A stretch of DNA of 6,619 nucleotides from Holophagales bacterium (lineage in GTDB: Bacteria > Acidobacteriota > Holophagae > Holophagales > Holophagaceae). Numbering within the stretch: position 1 is the stretch's first letter; the number at the start of each line of letters is the position of its first letter. This document shows positions 1 to 6,619 of this stretch, piece after piece. Under the pieces are notes generated by a model. It was not told the origin of the DNA. It did not search any database and saw only the letters and a list, made by a program, of their open reading frames with translations. The translations under genes and the position numbers were made by a program. Location: NCBI GenBank assembly GCA_031256155.1, contig JAIRRD010000161.1, forward strand, positions 1-6,619. The letters run 5' to 3'.

Positions 1-1138
1 TCTTAAAACTACTGGCAAGTCCGTCCCTGCCCCACTTAATATATGGCAGACCGCCTGCACCCAGTTGTTTAGCGCATTCCTGGTATTCATCCAGGTGCTT
101 GCGGCTGAGACTTCCGGCCTGTTCGCCTTGAAAAAAAATCCCCCTCACCCTGCGCTGGCCGCTGCTCTCAGATGCGGCGCGAAACAGATTAAATTCGCTG
201 TCATCAAAAGCCGCTGTGACATCCTGAATTTTAATCTTGCAGCGTAAATCCGGTTTATCAGACGCGTACCACTCCATCGCGTCCTTGTAAGGCAAGCGCG
301 GAAAAGGTGCTGTGGGGGTCTGGCCAGCCAGAGGAGCCACTTCAAGCATCAGGCCCTCAATCATGGACTGAACATCTTCCTGACGCACAAAGCTCATTTC
401 CACATCTATCTGTGTGAACTCAGGCTGACGGTCAGCCCTTAAATCCTCATCTCTGAAACACCTGCAAATCTGTATGTAGCGCTCAAAACCTGAGACCTGA
501 AGTAATTGTTTGTACAACTGAGGACTCTGCGGCAGCGCGAAAAATTCCCCAGGATGTACGCGGCTGGGGACTAAATAATCCCTGGCACCTTCGGGCGTAG
601 AGCGCCCCAGGATCGGCGTTTCAAAATCAATGAAACCATTTTTGCGAAAATAAGCCCGTATTATATTAGTGGTTTCACTGCGCAAGAGCATATTGCGCTG
701 AAGTTTCTCACGACGAAGATCAAGAAAACGGTACTTCAGCCGCAAATCCTCATTGGCTTCCTGACCGGCATCCTCAACAGGAATGGGGGGGGTTTGGGCT
801 GTATTAAAGATTTTGAAGTCAGTCAAACGAACCTCAACGTCTCCAGTGGGCATGTTGGGGTTTTTGGATTCCCGCTCGGCAACAACGCCCTCCGCACCAA
901 TGACGTACTCACCCCTCACCACCTTCAGCCTAGCGAGCAGTTCAGATGCAGCCTGATTTTCATCAGCAACCAGTTGAGCCACTCCCCAGCGGTCACGAAT
1001 ATCAATAAAAATCAAACTGCCCAGATTGCGCGCCTTGCGGCACCAGCCCAACAGCCTGACCGTTTGTCCGACATGTTCAGACCGAAGCTCACCATTGCGA
1101 TGTGTGCGCTGAAAATCACCAAGTTTGTCTAACTGCAT
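1..1138 (-). CDS. aspS: Aspartyl-tRNA synthetase, N-terminal 379 residues (gene runs off the left edge)
   Basis: Cytoplasmic class IIb aminoacyl-tRNA synthetase that joins aspartate to tRNA-Asp using ATP. I translated it by hand from the ATG at 1138, and the frame stays open to base 1. Residues 11-105 form the OB-fold anticodon-binding domain (RTHRNGELR, HVGQTVRLLGW, LIFIDIRDR). The catalytic core follows, with KYRFLDLRR at 135-143, class II motif 1 around GFIDFETPIL (168-177), STPEGARDYLVPSR (180-193), ALPQSPQLYKQLL (201-213), and motif 2 as FRDEDLRADRQPEFTQ (228-243). SDKPDLR (293-299) leads into the GAD insertion, where the sequence ends. Motif 3 and the C-terminus lie outside; the bacterial family is usually near 590 residues. 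The start is supported by AGAGG six bases upstream. Leu39 sits where discriminating enzymes carry Leu and non-discriminating ones His. Two 8-base homopolymers (785-792 and 131-138) are read in frame and agree with family sequence. Confidence 0.97.
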   Translation of the reverse strand, partial: MQLDKLGDFQRTHRNGELRSEHVGQTVRLLGWCRKARNLGSLIFIDIRDRWGVAQLVADENQAASELLARLKVVRGEYVIGAEGVVAERESKNPNMPTGDVEVRLTDFKIFNTAQTPPIPVEDAGQEANEDLRLKYRFLDLRREKLQRNMLLRSETTNIIRAYFRKNGFIDFETPILGRSTPEGARDYLVPSRVHPGEFFALPQSPQLYKQLLQVSGFERYIQICRCFRDEDLRADRQPEFTQIDVEMSFVRQEDVQSMIEGLMLEVAPLAGQTPTAPFPRLPYKDAMEWYASDKPDLRCKIKIQDVTAAFDDSEFNLFRAASESSGQRRVRGIFFQGEQAGSLSRKHLDEYQECAKQLGAGGLPYIKWGRDGLASSFK

Positions 1139-1220
1139 CCTCAACCTCTGGAAGTGTAATTTTATAGTATTTCTGTTTTTTCAATAACTATAGCTTTTCC
1201 ACTGAAATCGCTACATGTAT
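1139..1220 (-). promoter_or_regulatory. coaX-aspS intergenic region with a possible weak aspS promoter
   Basis: This 82-base gap is AT-rich and has no GC-rich hairpin followed by a T-run on the minus strand, so no terminator for coaX is visible. The minus strand holds a good -10-like box, TATAAA (1166-1161), inside TACTATAAAAT. The matching -35 is poor: TAGTTA (1190-1185) lies 18 bases upstream, while the better hexamer TTGAAA (1184-1179) is only 12 bases from the box. aspS could therefore have its own weak promoter or depend on read-through from coaX. This is a reading by eye only. Confidence 0.25.
1145..1149 (-). promoter_or_regulatory. Ribosome binding site of aspS
   Basis: The minus strand reads AGAGG six bases before the aspS ATG. 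A second GAGG (1142-1139) abuts the start codon and is too close to serve. The AGAGG supports the ATG at 1138 over an in-frame TTG two codons upstream. Confidence 0.6.
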
Positions 1221-2021
1221 TCAATTCCCATTATTTTTTCGGCGATTTCTACTCCAGATACTGTGCAGACCGCTAAGTGTCAGATCAGGTACGACGTGTT
1301 TGATGAACTTGCTCTCTTTGCCAACGGTCTTTGCAAGTCCGCCGGCAGCCGCGACAACGGCCTTTGGGAACTGCTGTGTGAGGCGCTCAAGTATTCCATC
1401 AATTTGGCCAATACAGCCATAGTAGAGGCCGGACTGCATGGCTTGAACAGTGCTGCGGCCCACGAGTTTTTCCGGCTTGGCTATCTCAACCCTTGGCAGG
1501 CGGGCCGCCCGCTGGAACAGAGCCTCAGCCGCAATCTTGATGCCGGGCAGAATCAGGCCGCCCAGGTATTCACTCTTTTCATTCACAACATCAAAAGTAG
1601 TAGCTGTTCCCATATCAACGACTATCACTGGTGCGCCGAACATCTCTATAGCCCCGACACAATTAACTATGCGGTCAGCTCCCAGCTCATTCGGATTATC
1701 TATGATTATTTTCAAACCTGTCTCCACACCTGGTTCAATCCAGAGTGGGTTTATATTGAAATACCGCTGACAGCAAGTTTCCAATACAGGGTGAAGGGGA
1801 GGCACAACGCTTGCTACAACCATTTCAGAGACCATGGACAGTTCCATTCCCCGGTGTCTGAGCAATTCCTGAAACGTCAGCCCATATTCGTCAGCCGTGC
1901 GCTCGCGTGCAGTGGCAACGCGCCAACTGTGCAGTGGCAGCGTATTCTGCACTTGATCCAGGTCAAAGACACCTAAAACAATGTTTGTATTGCCAACATC
2001 AATAGCTAGTAACAAACGCAT
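1221..2021 (-). CDS. coaX: Type III pantothenate kinase (CoaX)
   Basis: Cytoplasmic kinase that phosphorylates pantothenate with ATP, the first step of coenzyme A synthesis. Type III enzymes belong to the ASKHA fold, need a monovalent cation and are not feedback-inhibited by CoA (family knowledge). The 266 residues match the family throughout: the phosphate-binding IDVGNTN (7-13), RTADEYG (41-47), the EPG..TG region (96-102), DNPNELGADRIVN (108-120) with the expected catalytic Asp116, VDMGTATTFDVV (135-146), GGLILPGI (154-161), LFQRAARLPRVEI (168-180), MQSGLYYG (195-202), GGLA (227-230) and a typical DLTLSGL ending (246-252). The usual ATGGLA reads AAGGLA here, a mild change. The start is fixed: an in-frame TGA lies three codons upstream (2028-2030), and TGAGG sits four bases before the ATG. 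The gene begins 20 bases after the pilY1 stop, so the two are probably co-transcribed. No birA, a common neighbour of coaX, is seen. Confidence 0.97.
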   Translation of the reverse strand: MRLLLAIDVGNTNIVLGVFDLDQVQNTLPLHSWRVATARERTADEYGLTFQELLRHRGMELSMVSEMVVASVVPPLHPVLETCCQRYFNINPLWIEPGVETGLKIIIDNPNELGADRIVNCVGAIEMFGAPVIVVDMGTATTFDVVNEKSEYLGGLILPGIKIAAEALFQRAARLPRVEIAKPEKLVGRSTVQAMQSGLYYGCIGQIDGILERLTQQFPKAVVAAAGGLAKTVGKESKFIKHVVPDLTLSGLHSIWSRNRRKNNGN

Positions 2022-2025
2022 AAAA

Positions 2026-2030
2026 CCTCA
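2026..2030 (-). promoter_or_regulatory. Ribosome binding site of coaX
   Basis: The minus strand reads TGAGG, then four T residues, then the coaX ATG. The spacing is a little short. The site lies inside the 20-base pilY1-coaX gap, leaving no room for a promoter or terminator there and pointing to read-through from pilY1. Confidence 0.55.
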
Positions 2031-2041
2031 AATGAGCAAAA

Positions 2042-5000
2042 TCACCTGATAACTCTCCAAACCTTGGGTTTGGGGTAGCTCTGAGATGTATCTGTATCTG
2101 TCGTGCGGATTTCCGGAGCTGCCGGTATCGAATCGCTTTGCCCACCGGTGGTTCCCCCCTGGAGTACGCCGCGCGTTCCCAGTGGAATGTAGTTCGAAGC
2201 AACACCGCTCCACGAATTTGTTATACCACTGTGAGACATTGCAATGCCCCTTCTATCTTCTTTGAGCGGATTGAGCGCATCGCTGATGACCCAGCTCTCT
2301 GAAACTCCAAAGCCGCCTGTGCAAGGGTCCGCAGCGGCGGGCGTGAAAATAGTGTAAAACAAGTTGCCAGCAACCACCATTGGTGTATTGATACCCTTGG
2401 GGATAAAATTGCCGACTCTTGCAGGAAAGTTAATGTAATAGCCAAACTTAGGATCCCCTATTTTCGGCGCGAGGTAGTAATCATCGCAACTGGGGGTCAT
2501 ATACCTGAAAACACTGTCATTGCAATAGTCTGTGGGGTTATAGGTAGCTATGCTATTGGAAAAGTTCATAAGAGCGCTGTTGGTAATAGTGCCATTCGAG
2601 ATTCCCACAGCGCCGTTCCATGCAGGACTGTCCTGGCGGTCGAATATGACGGTCAGCCTGTGATTGACGGGCAGAATATCATTCAAACTATAGTAATCCA
2701 GCGGATTGTTGCGGTCGCCGCTGACCATTGCGATACCAACCGCAGCCGGTCTGGGCGAGCCGGAATTGGGCCTAGGGCTGCCTGTAAAATTGCCAATGCG
2801 GAAAGGGGCTGGCGGCGTTGTATAGCGTGCGCCAGCCGTCTCGTCTTTAAATACTTTGCGCACTCTCCATTTATTGAGTTCTGACGAGTCTTTGCGGAAA
2901 TACTTGTAAGGATTATCATAAGAAACTTCATCAGACCCCCAGACCCAAAGTCCGCCATTGTAGTCAGTGAAATAAGCTCTTTGCGCTGTACCTGAATTTA
3001 TTATAAATTCAAATGGAATCAAACCCGAACCGATTGGTCCCACAGAGACATCGCCAGTTAAGTCAACGGCGGCGAGAACTTTACCTGTATAGACATCCAG
3101 AGCCATTATGGAGCGCCCCAGCGGAGTAGTTCTCCCATTGGCATCTTTAAATTTATTATCAGTTTCAGGTGTACTAAAACCGCCGCTGAGGAAAACGGCA
3201 TCCCTGAGCTGCATTCCCGAATTTCCGTTAAACACTATCCTGCCAAAGGCGGGAGTGGCCGTCGAAAAACCCCACCTGCCAACCATACCGCGCACAGTAT
3301 CGGTGCTGAGGCCGCTGCCGGACTCAACACGGGATACGTGTAAACTGTCGGCTTCATCCGGTATCAAAGTCCACTGCATCTCAGGTTTGAATGGGTTTTC
3401 AATGTTCAGAGCATAGTAACTGCGTCCACCCTTACCAAGGCCAAAAACAGCCACAGCGCGCTCGCCTCTATCAACAACGCCATTCCCGATGCCGCCCGAC
3501 GAGGATGGGATATCCAAATGATAAACAGCAGGGGAGCCATCCACCATAGAGCGGTGGGCGTTGCCCTGATATGAAATATAGTCAAGATAAGTCAAGAAAT
3601 CTGTGGGCATAAAGCTCCACAGCTCTTCAACAGCACCCGTTATTAATTCCCTGCTCTCACCTTTTGAATTAACGACAACACTGACAGTAGAGACTTCTCC
3701 AAACGCATGCAGCCAGCCTTGATTGGTGCCGACCAATATCAGACGGAAACGGCGGTTGTTCCCGCTGACACCTGCCAAGCGAGGGTACGCACTCAAACCG
3801 GCGCTTATATTTCCCCAGGCATATTCAATGGCGGCGGGGGCAGAATTTATGATGTCGCCCATAATAGTGGATCTGTTGGCGGTTGGGCGTCCGTTGTTAT
3901 CAAAAGGCCCCCGCACCGTATCGCCGCCAGCCGCAAATTGGACTGTTGACTTAGGATTCAGGCCGCCGATAAAGTTCTTGAGACCACTGGTTGAGTTGTC
4001 GAAGTCATCGCCCACATCAGTGAACTTTTTGAGCGGCTCAGCATCACCCGCCCTCGGCAGTCGGGTGTACAGAGCGCGTTCGTGCCATTTTTTCTTACTC
4101 AGCGCTTCAGATGCCGCCCAGACAGCTAATGTGTCGCTCAGAGCACCACTAATAACATCGCCTTTATAGTCAACCATTCTGACCACGTTTCTTCCGTCCA
4201 CGCTCTCTTCCATAGTGTTGAACATGAGCAAGTCACCGGTCCAAACAACACCACCATACTGAGGCGTATAGAAATTGCCTATATAGACCTGCCTGCCAAG
4301 GCTTGCCCCAACAAAAGGCAGATTGGGATTAGATGTCGCGTTATTGGTCTCTGTCGAAATTATTGAGAGCAGAGCCGCTTTCAGCGAGGCTAACAGCCTG
4401 TCTGGATCAGTTGCATCAAAGAAACATGCGGCGCTGGTTTTTTTCTTCCCAACCTCAGGATAGCCCTCGGGATTAGCGGCATCCGGCAGCCAGTCATTGT
4501 ACATCGGCGTACCGTCGGAGTTTATAGCTATAGAGCCATCATCATTGAAAGTGGGTGGCGTAAAGCCGTGATAGCTACTCAAAATTCCATTTGTTGTATT
4601 GGGGTCGCCGAGAACGGCACCTAAGAACAAACTGCGCTTAGGACTGCTGCTGTCAGTGTATTTGCCGCCAAGACTGACACCAACCGTCATAGTTGTTATG
4701 CGGTGTGGCTTGTTGTAGGTGATACCCGCCCGCTTCTTGACGGCAAACGGCAAAAACGAAGCAGGCGTACCTGTTTTAGTGGTTGTGCCAGGGTCAGGCG
4801 CTTCAAAATAGTCAACATTGTGTGTCCCAAAAGAAGCATTGGCCATATGAGCGCCCATGGCCGCAAATGTGAACATATTCCAGTAAGTCTTTAGCGTGTC
4901 TATGGTTGAGCTGGGACTTTTGAGGATGGCCCTGTTGCCCTCAACAGCGCTGAACGCAGCATTTAATCCCTGCGATGGGTTCATAATGTACGGCGTATTG

Positions 5001-6571
5001 CCATTGGTATTATTTCCGCTGCCGCCATTATTATCAACGCCGTCTGTAAAGAGTATGATAAAACTGCTGGAACACTGGGAGACAGACTGCCCCACGACAT
5101 CATTAAATACACTGCCGGGGTCATTGTATTGAGCCAACGTACGTGCCATAGCGTAAGTCAGCGGCGCATAGCCGCTGGTGAACGCAGCGGCTATGCGTTG
5201 CATACCTGTGACAGAGTTGCCACTCTGACTGTTGATACCTTGAGACAGAGTGTTGTTCAGCACAGTCCAGCCAGAGTCAACGCCATTTAACTTGGTTGTC
5301 AGCGGATTGCCAGAAGTGAGTGTCGTCTTACTATTATTGTTTAAAGCAGTGGCTTTGCCGCTGTTGGCCTCACCTGTCCCAGAATCAAGAAAGCGGAATG
5401 CCCACAGTACATCGGCCTGACGTTGAATCCATGTAGTGATAGCCGCTTGTTTTGTAGCCTGAGCGCGCGTCACTGAAGGAATAATGTATTTAAAAGCCTC
5501 AACTTCAGTCACGCCCAAATATGATCCATCCCGTTCATTGTATTTAGGGATTCTTATTTTATGACCCGCCATATTTCTGCCATAGCCGCGGCCCCAATCT
5601 GCGCTCAACTGCCCAGCGGCCAGGACAGCGGAGTTGGTAGCGGCGGCATCATATACAATATATTTACCAGCAAGGGATGAATCCGTTGTGTAATTGGGGT
5701 CTGTCGGTTTTGTACTCTGGTATTTTCCATTGAACAGCCAGTTAATGTAGGGCATTTTATAAATTACTGTGCCAATGGACGCAAAAGTAACAGCGGTGGT
5801 ACTTTTGGCGGTGAATACACCGCCGCTGAGCATGTAATTGAGGTCAAATTCAATATCTTTGCCACTGCCGTACGTTGTGGTTACAGAGTCGCTCTTTTGA
5901 TTGGGCGCGATTTTTTTCTGCTCATCCTTAATGGTGAGAGACAACAACGGGTTGCCTGTGGAACCAGCGGCTGTGATTTTCCACGGGACGGGTATGTCCA
6001 AAGTTCTGGTGACAACGCTGGTGCCTGAGCCTGACTTGGAAGTAAACCTGACATGGCTGGGAGGCAAAATCCAGTGCCTGATATCCCTTTCCGAGCTGGA
6101 GCCGATGCTGTTATACAAACCGACTGTTGCCGGCTTGACAATATCCCTGCTTGAGACATCCCGCAGACCCCTGCAACTTTCAGCATCAGCTTGCGTGACT
6201 TCTGTGCCATCTGGTTTTATGAGGGCAACAAACTTATAACCGCCAAAGGATACGCTTGGCCTGTTGTTGCTGAGAGAAAATGACATAGACATAGTCGCAT
6301 CATCATCGGATATGCTGTCGTTTCGGTACAACGGGTGGTACATCAACGCCGCCATTGACACTGAAAAGTCAAATATAGTGACAACTTCCGGTTTTGGTTT
6401 GTCGGAATTCGCTGATTGCTGATACAGGTCTAAAAAATCCGTTTTGCAGGCCTGAAGTCTGGGATCCAACTGTGCGTGCAAACAGCATGTCATCAGCAGT
6501 GAAAGCACAGCAAACAAGCGACCTGATTGAGCTATGAGCCACTTGCAATTATCTCCTATGGATTCAGGCAT
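2042..6571 (-). CDS. pilY1: PilY1-like type IV pilus tip/adhesin protein with vWA domain and PilC-type beta-propeller
   Basis: Large secreted protein of the PilC/PilY1 family, which in known bacteria sits at the pilus tip or outer surface and acts in adhesion, surface sensing and control of retraction. It has 1509 residues, longer than the roughly 1000-1200 usual. A signal peptide precedes a likely LHA|Q cleavage near residue 33. The vWA domain starts with VVTIFDFSVSM (MIDAS Asp68, Ser70, Ser72), is interrupted by about 290 unrecognised residues, resumes at the helix and strand near 370-396, and ends with FIILFTDGVDN (Asp510). After CFFDATDPDRLLASL (716-730), the propeller region (about 755-1440) carries NFYTPQYGGVVWTGDL, STIMGDIINSAP (901-912), LVGTNQGWLHAFG, HRSMVDGSPAVYHLD (1006-1020), FGLGKGGRSYYALNI and FTDYNGGLWVWG. 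It ends in WRVIR, like relatives. Seven cysteines remain after cleavage. An in-frame TAG at 6581-6583 and AAGGGG before the ATG fix the start. The gene symbol is by family resemblance; orthology is not proven. Confidence 0.9.
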   Translation of the reverse strand: MPESIGDNCKWLIAQSGRLFAVLSLLMTCCLHAQLDPRLQACKTDFLDLYQQSANSDKPKPEVVTIFDFSVSMAALMYHPLYRNDSISDDDATMSMSFSLSNNRPSVSFGGYKFVALIKPDGTEVTQADAESCRGLRDVSSRDIVKPATVGLYNSIGSSSERDIRHWILPPSHVRFTSKSGSGTSVVTRTLDIPVPWKITAAGSTGNPLLSLTIKDEQKKIAPNQKSDSVTTTYGSGKDIEFDLNYMLSGGVFTAKSTTAVTFASIGTVIYKMPYINWLFNGKYQSTKPTDPNYTTDSSLAGKYIVYDAAATNSAVLAAGQLSADWGRGYGRNMAGHKIRIPKYNERDGSYLGVTEVEAFKYIIPSVTRAQATKQAAITTWIQRQADVLWAFRFLDSGTGEANSGKATALNNNSKTTLTSGNPLTTKLNGVDSGWTVLNNTLSQGINSQSGNSVTGMQRIAAAFTSGYAPLTYAMARTLAQYNDPGSVFNDVVGQSVSQCSSSFIILFTDGVDNNGGSGNNTNGNTPYIMNPSQGLNAAFSAVEGNRAILKSPSSTIDTLKTYWNMFTFAAMGAHMANASFGTHNVDYFEAPDPGTTTKTGTPASFLPFAVKKRAGITYNKPHRITTMTVGVSLGGKYTDSSSPKRSLFLGAVLGDPNTTNGILSSYHGFTPPTFNDDGSIAINSDGTPMYNDWLPDAANPEGYPEVGKKKTSAACFFDATDPDRLLASLKAALLSIISTETNNATSNPNLPFVGASLGRQVYIGNFYTPQYGGVVWTGDLLMFNTMEESVDGRNVVRMVDYKGDVISGALSDTLAVWAASEALSKKKWHERALYTRLPRAGDAEPLKKFTDVGDDFDNSTSGLKNFIGGLNPKSTVQFAAGGDTVRGPFDNNGRPTANRSTIMGDIINSAPAAIEYAWGNISAGLSAYPRLAGVSGNNRRFRLILVGTNQGWLHAFGEVSTVSVVVNSKGESRELITGAVEELWSFMPTDFLTYLDYISYQGNAHRSMVDGSPAVYHLDIPSSSGGIGNGVVDRGERAVAVFGLGKGGRSYYALNIENPFKPEMQWTLIPDEADSLHVSRVESGSGLSTDTVRGMVGRWGFSTATPAFGRIVFNGNSGMQLRDAVFLSGGFSTPETDNKFKDANGRTTPLGRSIMALDVYTGKVLAAVDLTGDVSVGPIGSGLIPFEFIINSGTAQRAYFTDYNGGLWVWGSDEVSYDNPYKYFRKDSSELNKWRVRKVFKDETAGARYTTPPAPFRIGNFTGSPRPNSGSPRPAAVGIAMVSGDRNNPLDYYSLNDILPVNHRLTVIFDRQDSPAWNGAVGISNGTITNSALMNFSNSIATYNPTDYCNDSVFRYMTPSCDDYYLAPKIGDPKFGYYINFPARVGNFIPKGINTPMVVAGNLFYTIFTPAAADPCTGGFGVSESWVISDALNPLKEDRRGIAMSHSGITNSWSGVASNYIPLGTRGVLQGGTTGGQSDSIPAAPEIRTTDTDTSQSYPKPKVWRVIR
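5165..5197 (-). repeat. Perfect 13-base inverted repeat inside pilY1
   Basis: CGCATAGCCGCTG (5165-5177) and CAGCGGCTATGCG (5185-5197) are exact reverse complements separated by seven bases. The mRNA could form a 13-pair hairpin with about eight G-C pairs. It encodes residues 459-469 (RIAAAFTSGYA), the stretch just before the third MIDAS position of the vWA domain. No T-run follows it on the minus strand, so it does not look like an intrinsic terminator. Confidence 0.8.
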
Positions 6572-6574
6572 TTT

Positions 6575-6580
6575 CCCCTT
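6575..6580 (-). promoter_or_regulatory. Ribosome binding site of pilY1
   Basis: The minus strand reads AAGGGG, then AAA, then the pilY1 ATG. The site sits between an in-frame TAG (6581-6583) and the ATG, so it decides the start: no longer N-terminus is possible in this frame. Confidence 0.6.
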
Positions 6581-6619
6581 CTATTTTACAGGTGTGGCAA
6601 TCCATGCTTCTTTAGCATG
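6581..6619 (-). CDS. Possible C-terminal end of an upstream gene (12 codons and a stop)
   Basis: From the right edge the minus strand reads HAKEAWIATPVK and then TAG, ending nine bases before pilY1, with the pilY1 ribosome binding site in the gap. That spacing fits an operon, and minor pilin genes such as pilX or pilW often precede pilY1 in type IV pilus clusters. Twelve open codons are little evidence, since a random frame stays open this long about half the time, and the residues are not recognisable as a pilin tail. The frame is the same as that of pilY1. A short inverted repeat (6603-6608 and 6614-6619) overlaps it. Confidence 0.3.
   Translation of the reverse strand, partial: HAKEAWIATPVK

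Noticed and set aside
794..1132. A 112-codon open frame on the plus strand opposite aspS
   Set aside because: It is antisense to the AspRS anticodon-binding domain, which is clearly coding. The peptide resembles nothing and starts inside the G-run region.
1..1138. Frameshift or pseudogene in aspS at its homopolymer runs
   Set aside because: Translation continues through both runs into family-consistent sequence, with no stop over 379 codons.
1215..1976. A 253-codon open frame on the plus strand, opposite coaX
   Set aside because: It lies antisense to a coaX frame that matches its family from end to end. Its translation has no recognisable motif and it lacks a convincing ribosome binding site, so it is a codon-bias shadow.
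3723..4169. A 148-codon open frame on the plus strand opposite pilY1
   Set aside because: It is antisense to the conserved GDIINSAP and vWA-propeller linker region of PilY1, with no motif or start signal of its own.
6475..6495. Possible lipoprotein box (LMTC) in the pilY1 signal peptide
   Set aside because: Thr just before the Cys is not accepted in the usual lipobox, which needs Gly, Ala or Ser there. LHA|Q just after gives a good signal peptidase I site.
2042..6571. Integrin-binding RGD motif as in Pseudomonas aeruginosa PilY1
   Set aside because: I scanned the full 1509 residues and found no RGD. SGDRNN and VDRGE are only superficially similar.
6450..6580. Phase-variable G-tract like that in Neisseria pilC
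   Set aside because: The signal-peptide region and leader have only a GGGG in the ribosome binding site, too short for such switching.
6603..6619. Short inverted repeat CATGCT/AGCATG at the right edge, as a terminator
   Set aside because: Six-base arms with no following T-run on the minus strand, cut by the window edge and probably within coding sequence. It is too weak to call.

Overview
The window holds three genes, all on the minus strand, plus a possible scrap of a fourth at the right edge. In transcription order they are a pilY1-like gene for a large secreted type IV pilus tip/adhesin protein (6571 to 2042), coaX for type III pantothenate kinase (2021 to 1221), and the first 379 codons of aspS for aspartyl-tRNA synthetase (1138 to the left edge, where it runs out). 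Coding density is very high. The only gaps are 20 bases between pilY1 and coaX, 82 bases between coaX and aspS, and 9 bases between the possible upstream stop codon and pilY1. I see no RNA gene, mobile element, CRISPR array or clear intrinsic terminator.

The source looks like a Gram-negative, piliated bacterium of moderate GC content. PilY1 proteins belong to type IV pilus machines, and this one has an export signal. The AspRS is of the bacterial type with an N-terminal anticodon-binding domain, bacterial class II motifs and the start of a GAD insertion. By memory of the family, the coaX product (RTADEYG, DNP.ELGADRI, LFQRAARLPRVEI) reads more like the enzymes of Deltaproteobacteria or Acidobacteria than the shorter ones of Beta- and Gammaproteobacteria. 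That is only an impression, and the phylum is not settled by this window.

The pilY1 product (1509 residues) is the main item. It has a signal peptide, a von Willebrand A (vWA) domain opened by an unrecognised insert of about 290 residues, a linker, and a C-terminal PilC/PilY1 beta-propeller. Two ion-binding features differ from the family pattern. The MIDAS threonine of the usual GGTPL stretch is alanine, and the acidic calcium loop usually found before the propeller's GDL.GN.W stretch is replaced by a non-acidic one. The gene also holds a perfect 13-base inverted repeat.

The other two genes are housekeeping. CoaX makes 4'-phosphopantothenate for coenzyme A, and AspRS charges tRNA-Asp. The 20-base gap and shared direction suggest coaX is transcribed with the pilus gene. 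No functional link is evident. aspS may also have its own promoter in the 82-base gap. I found no clear new multi-gene system; the unusual content is in the architecture of the PilY1-like protein.
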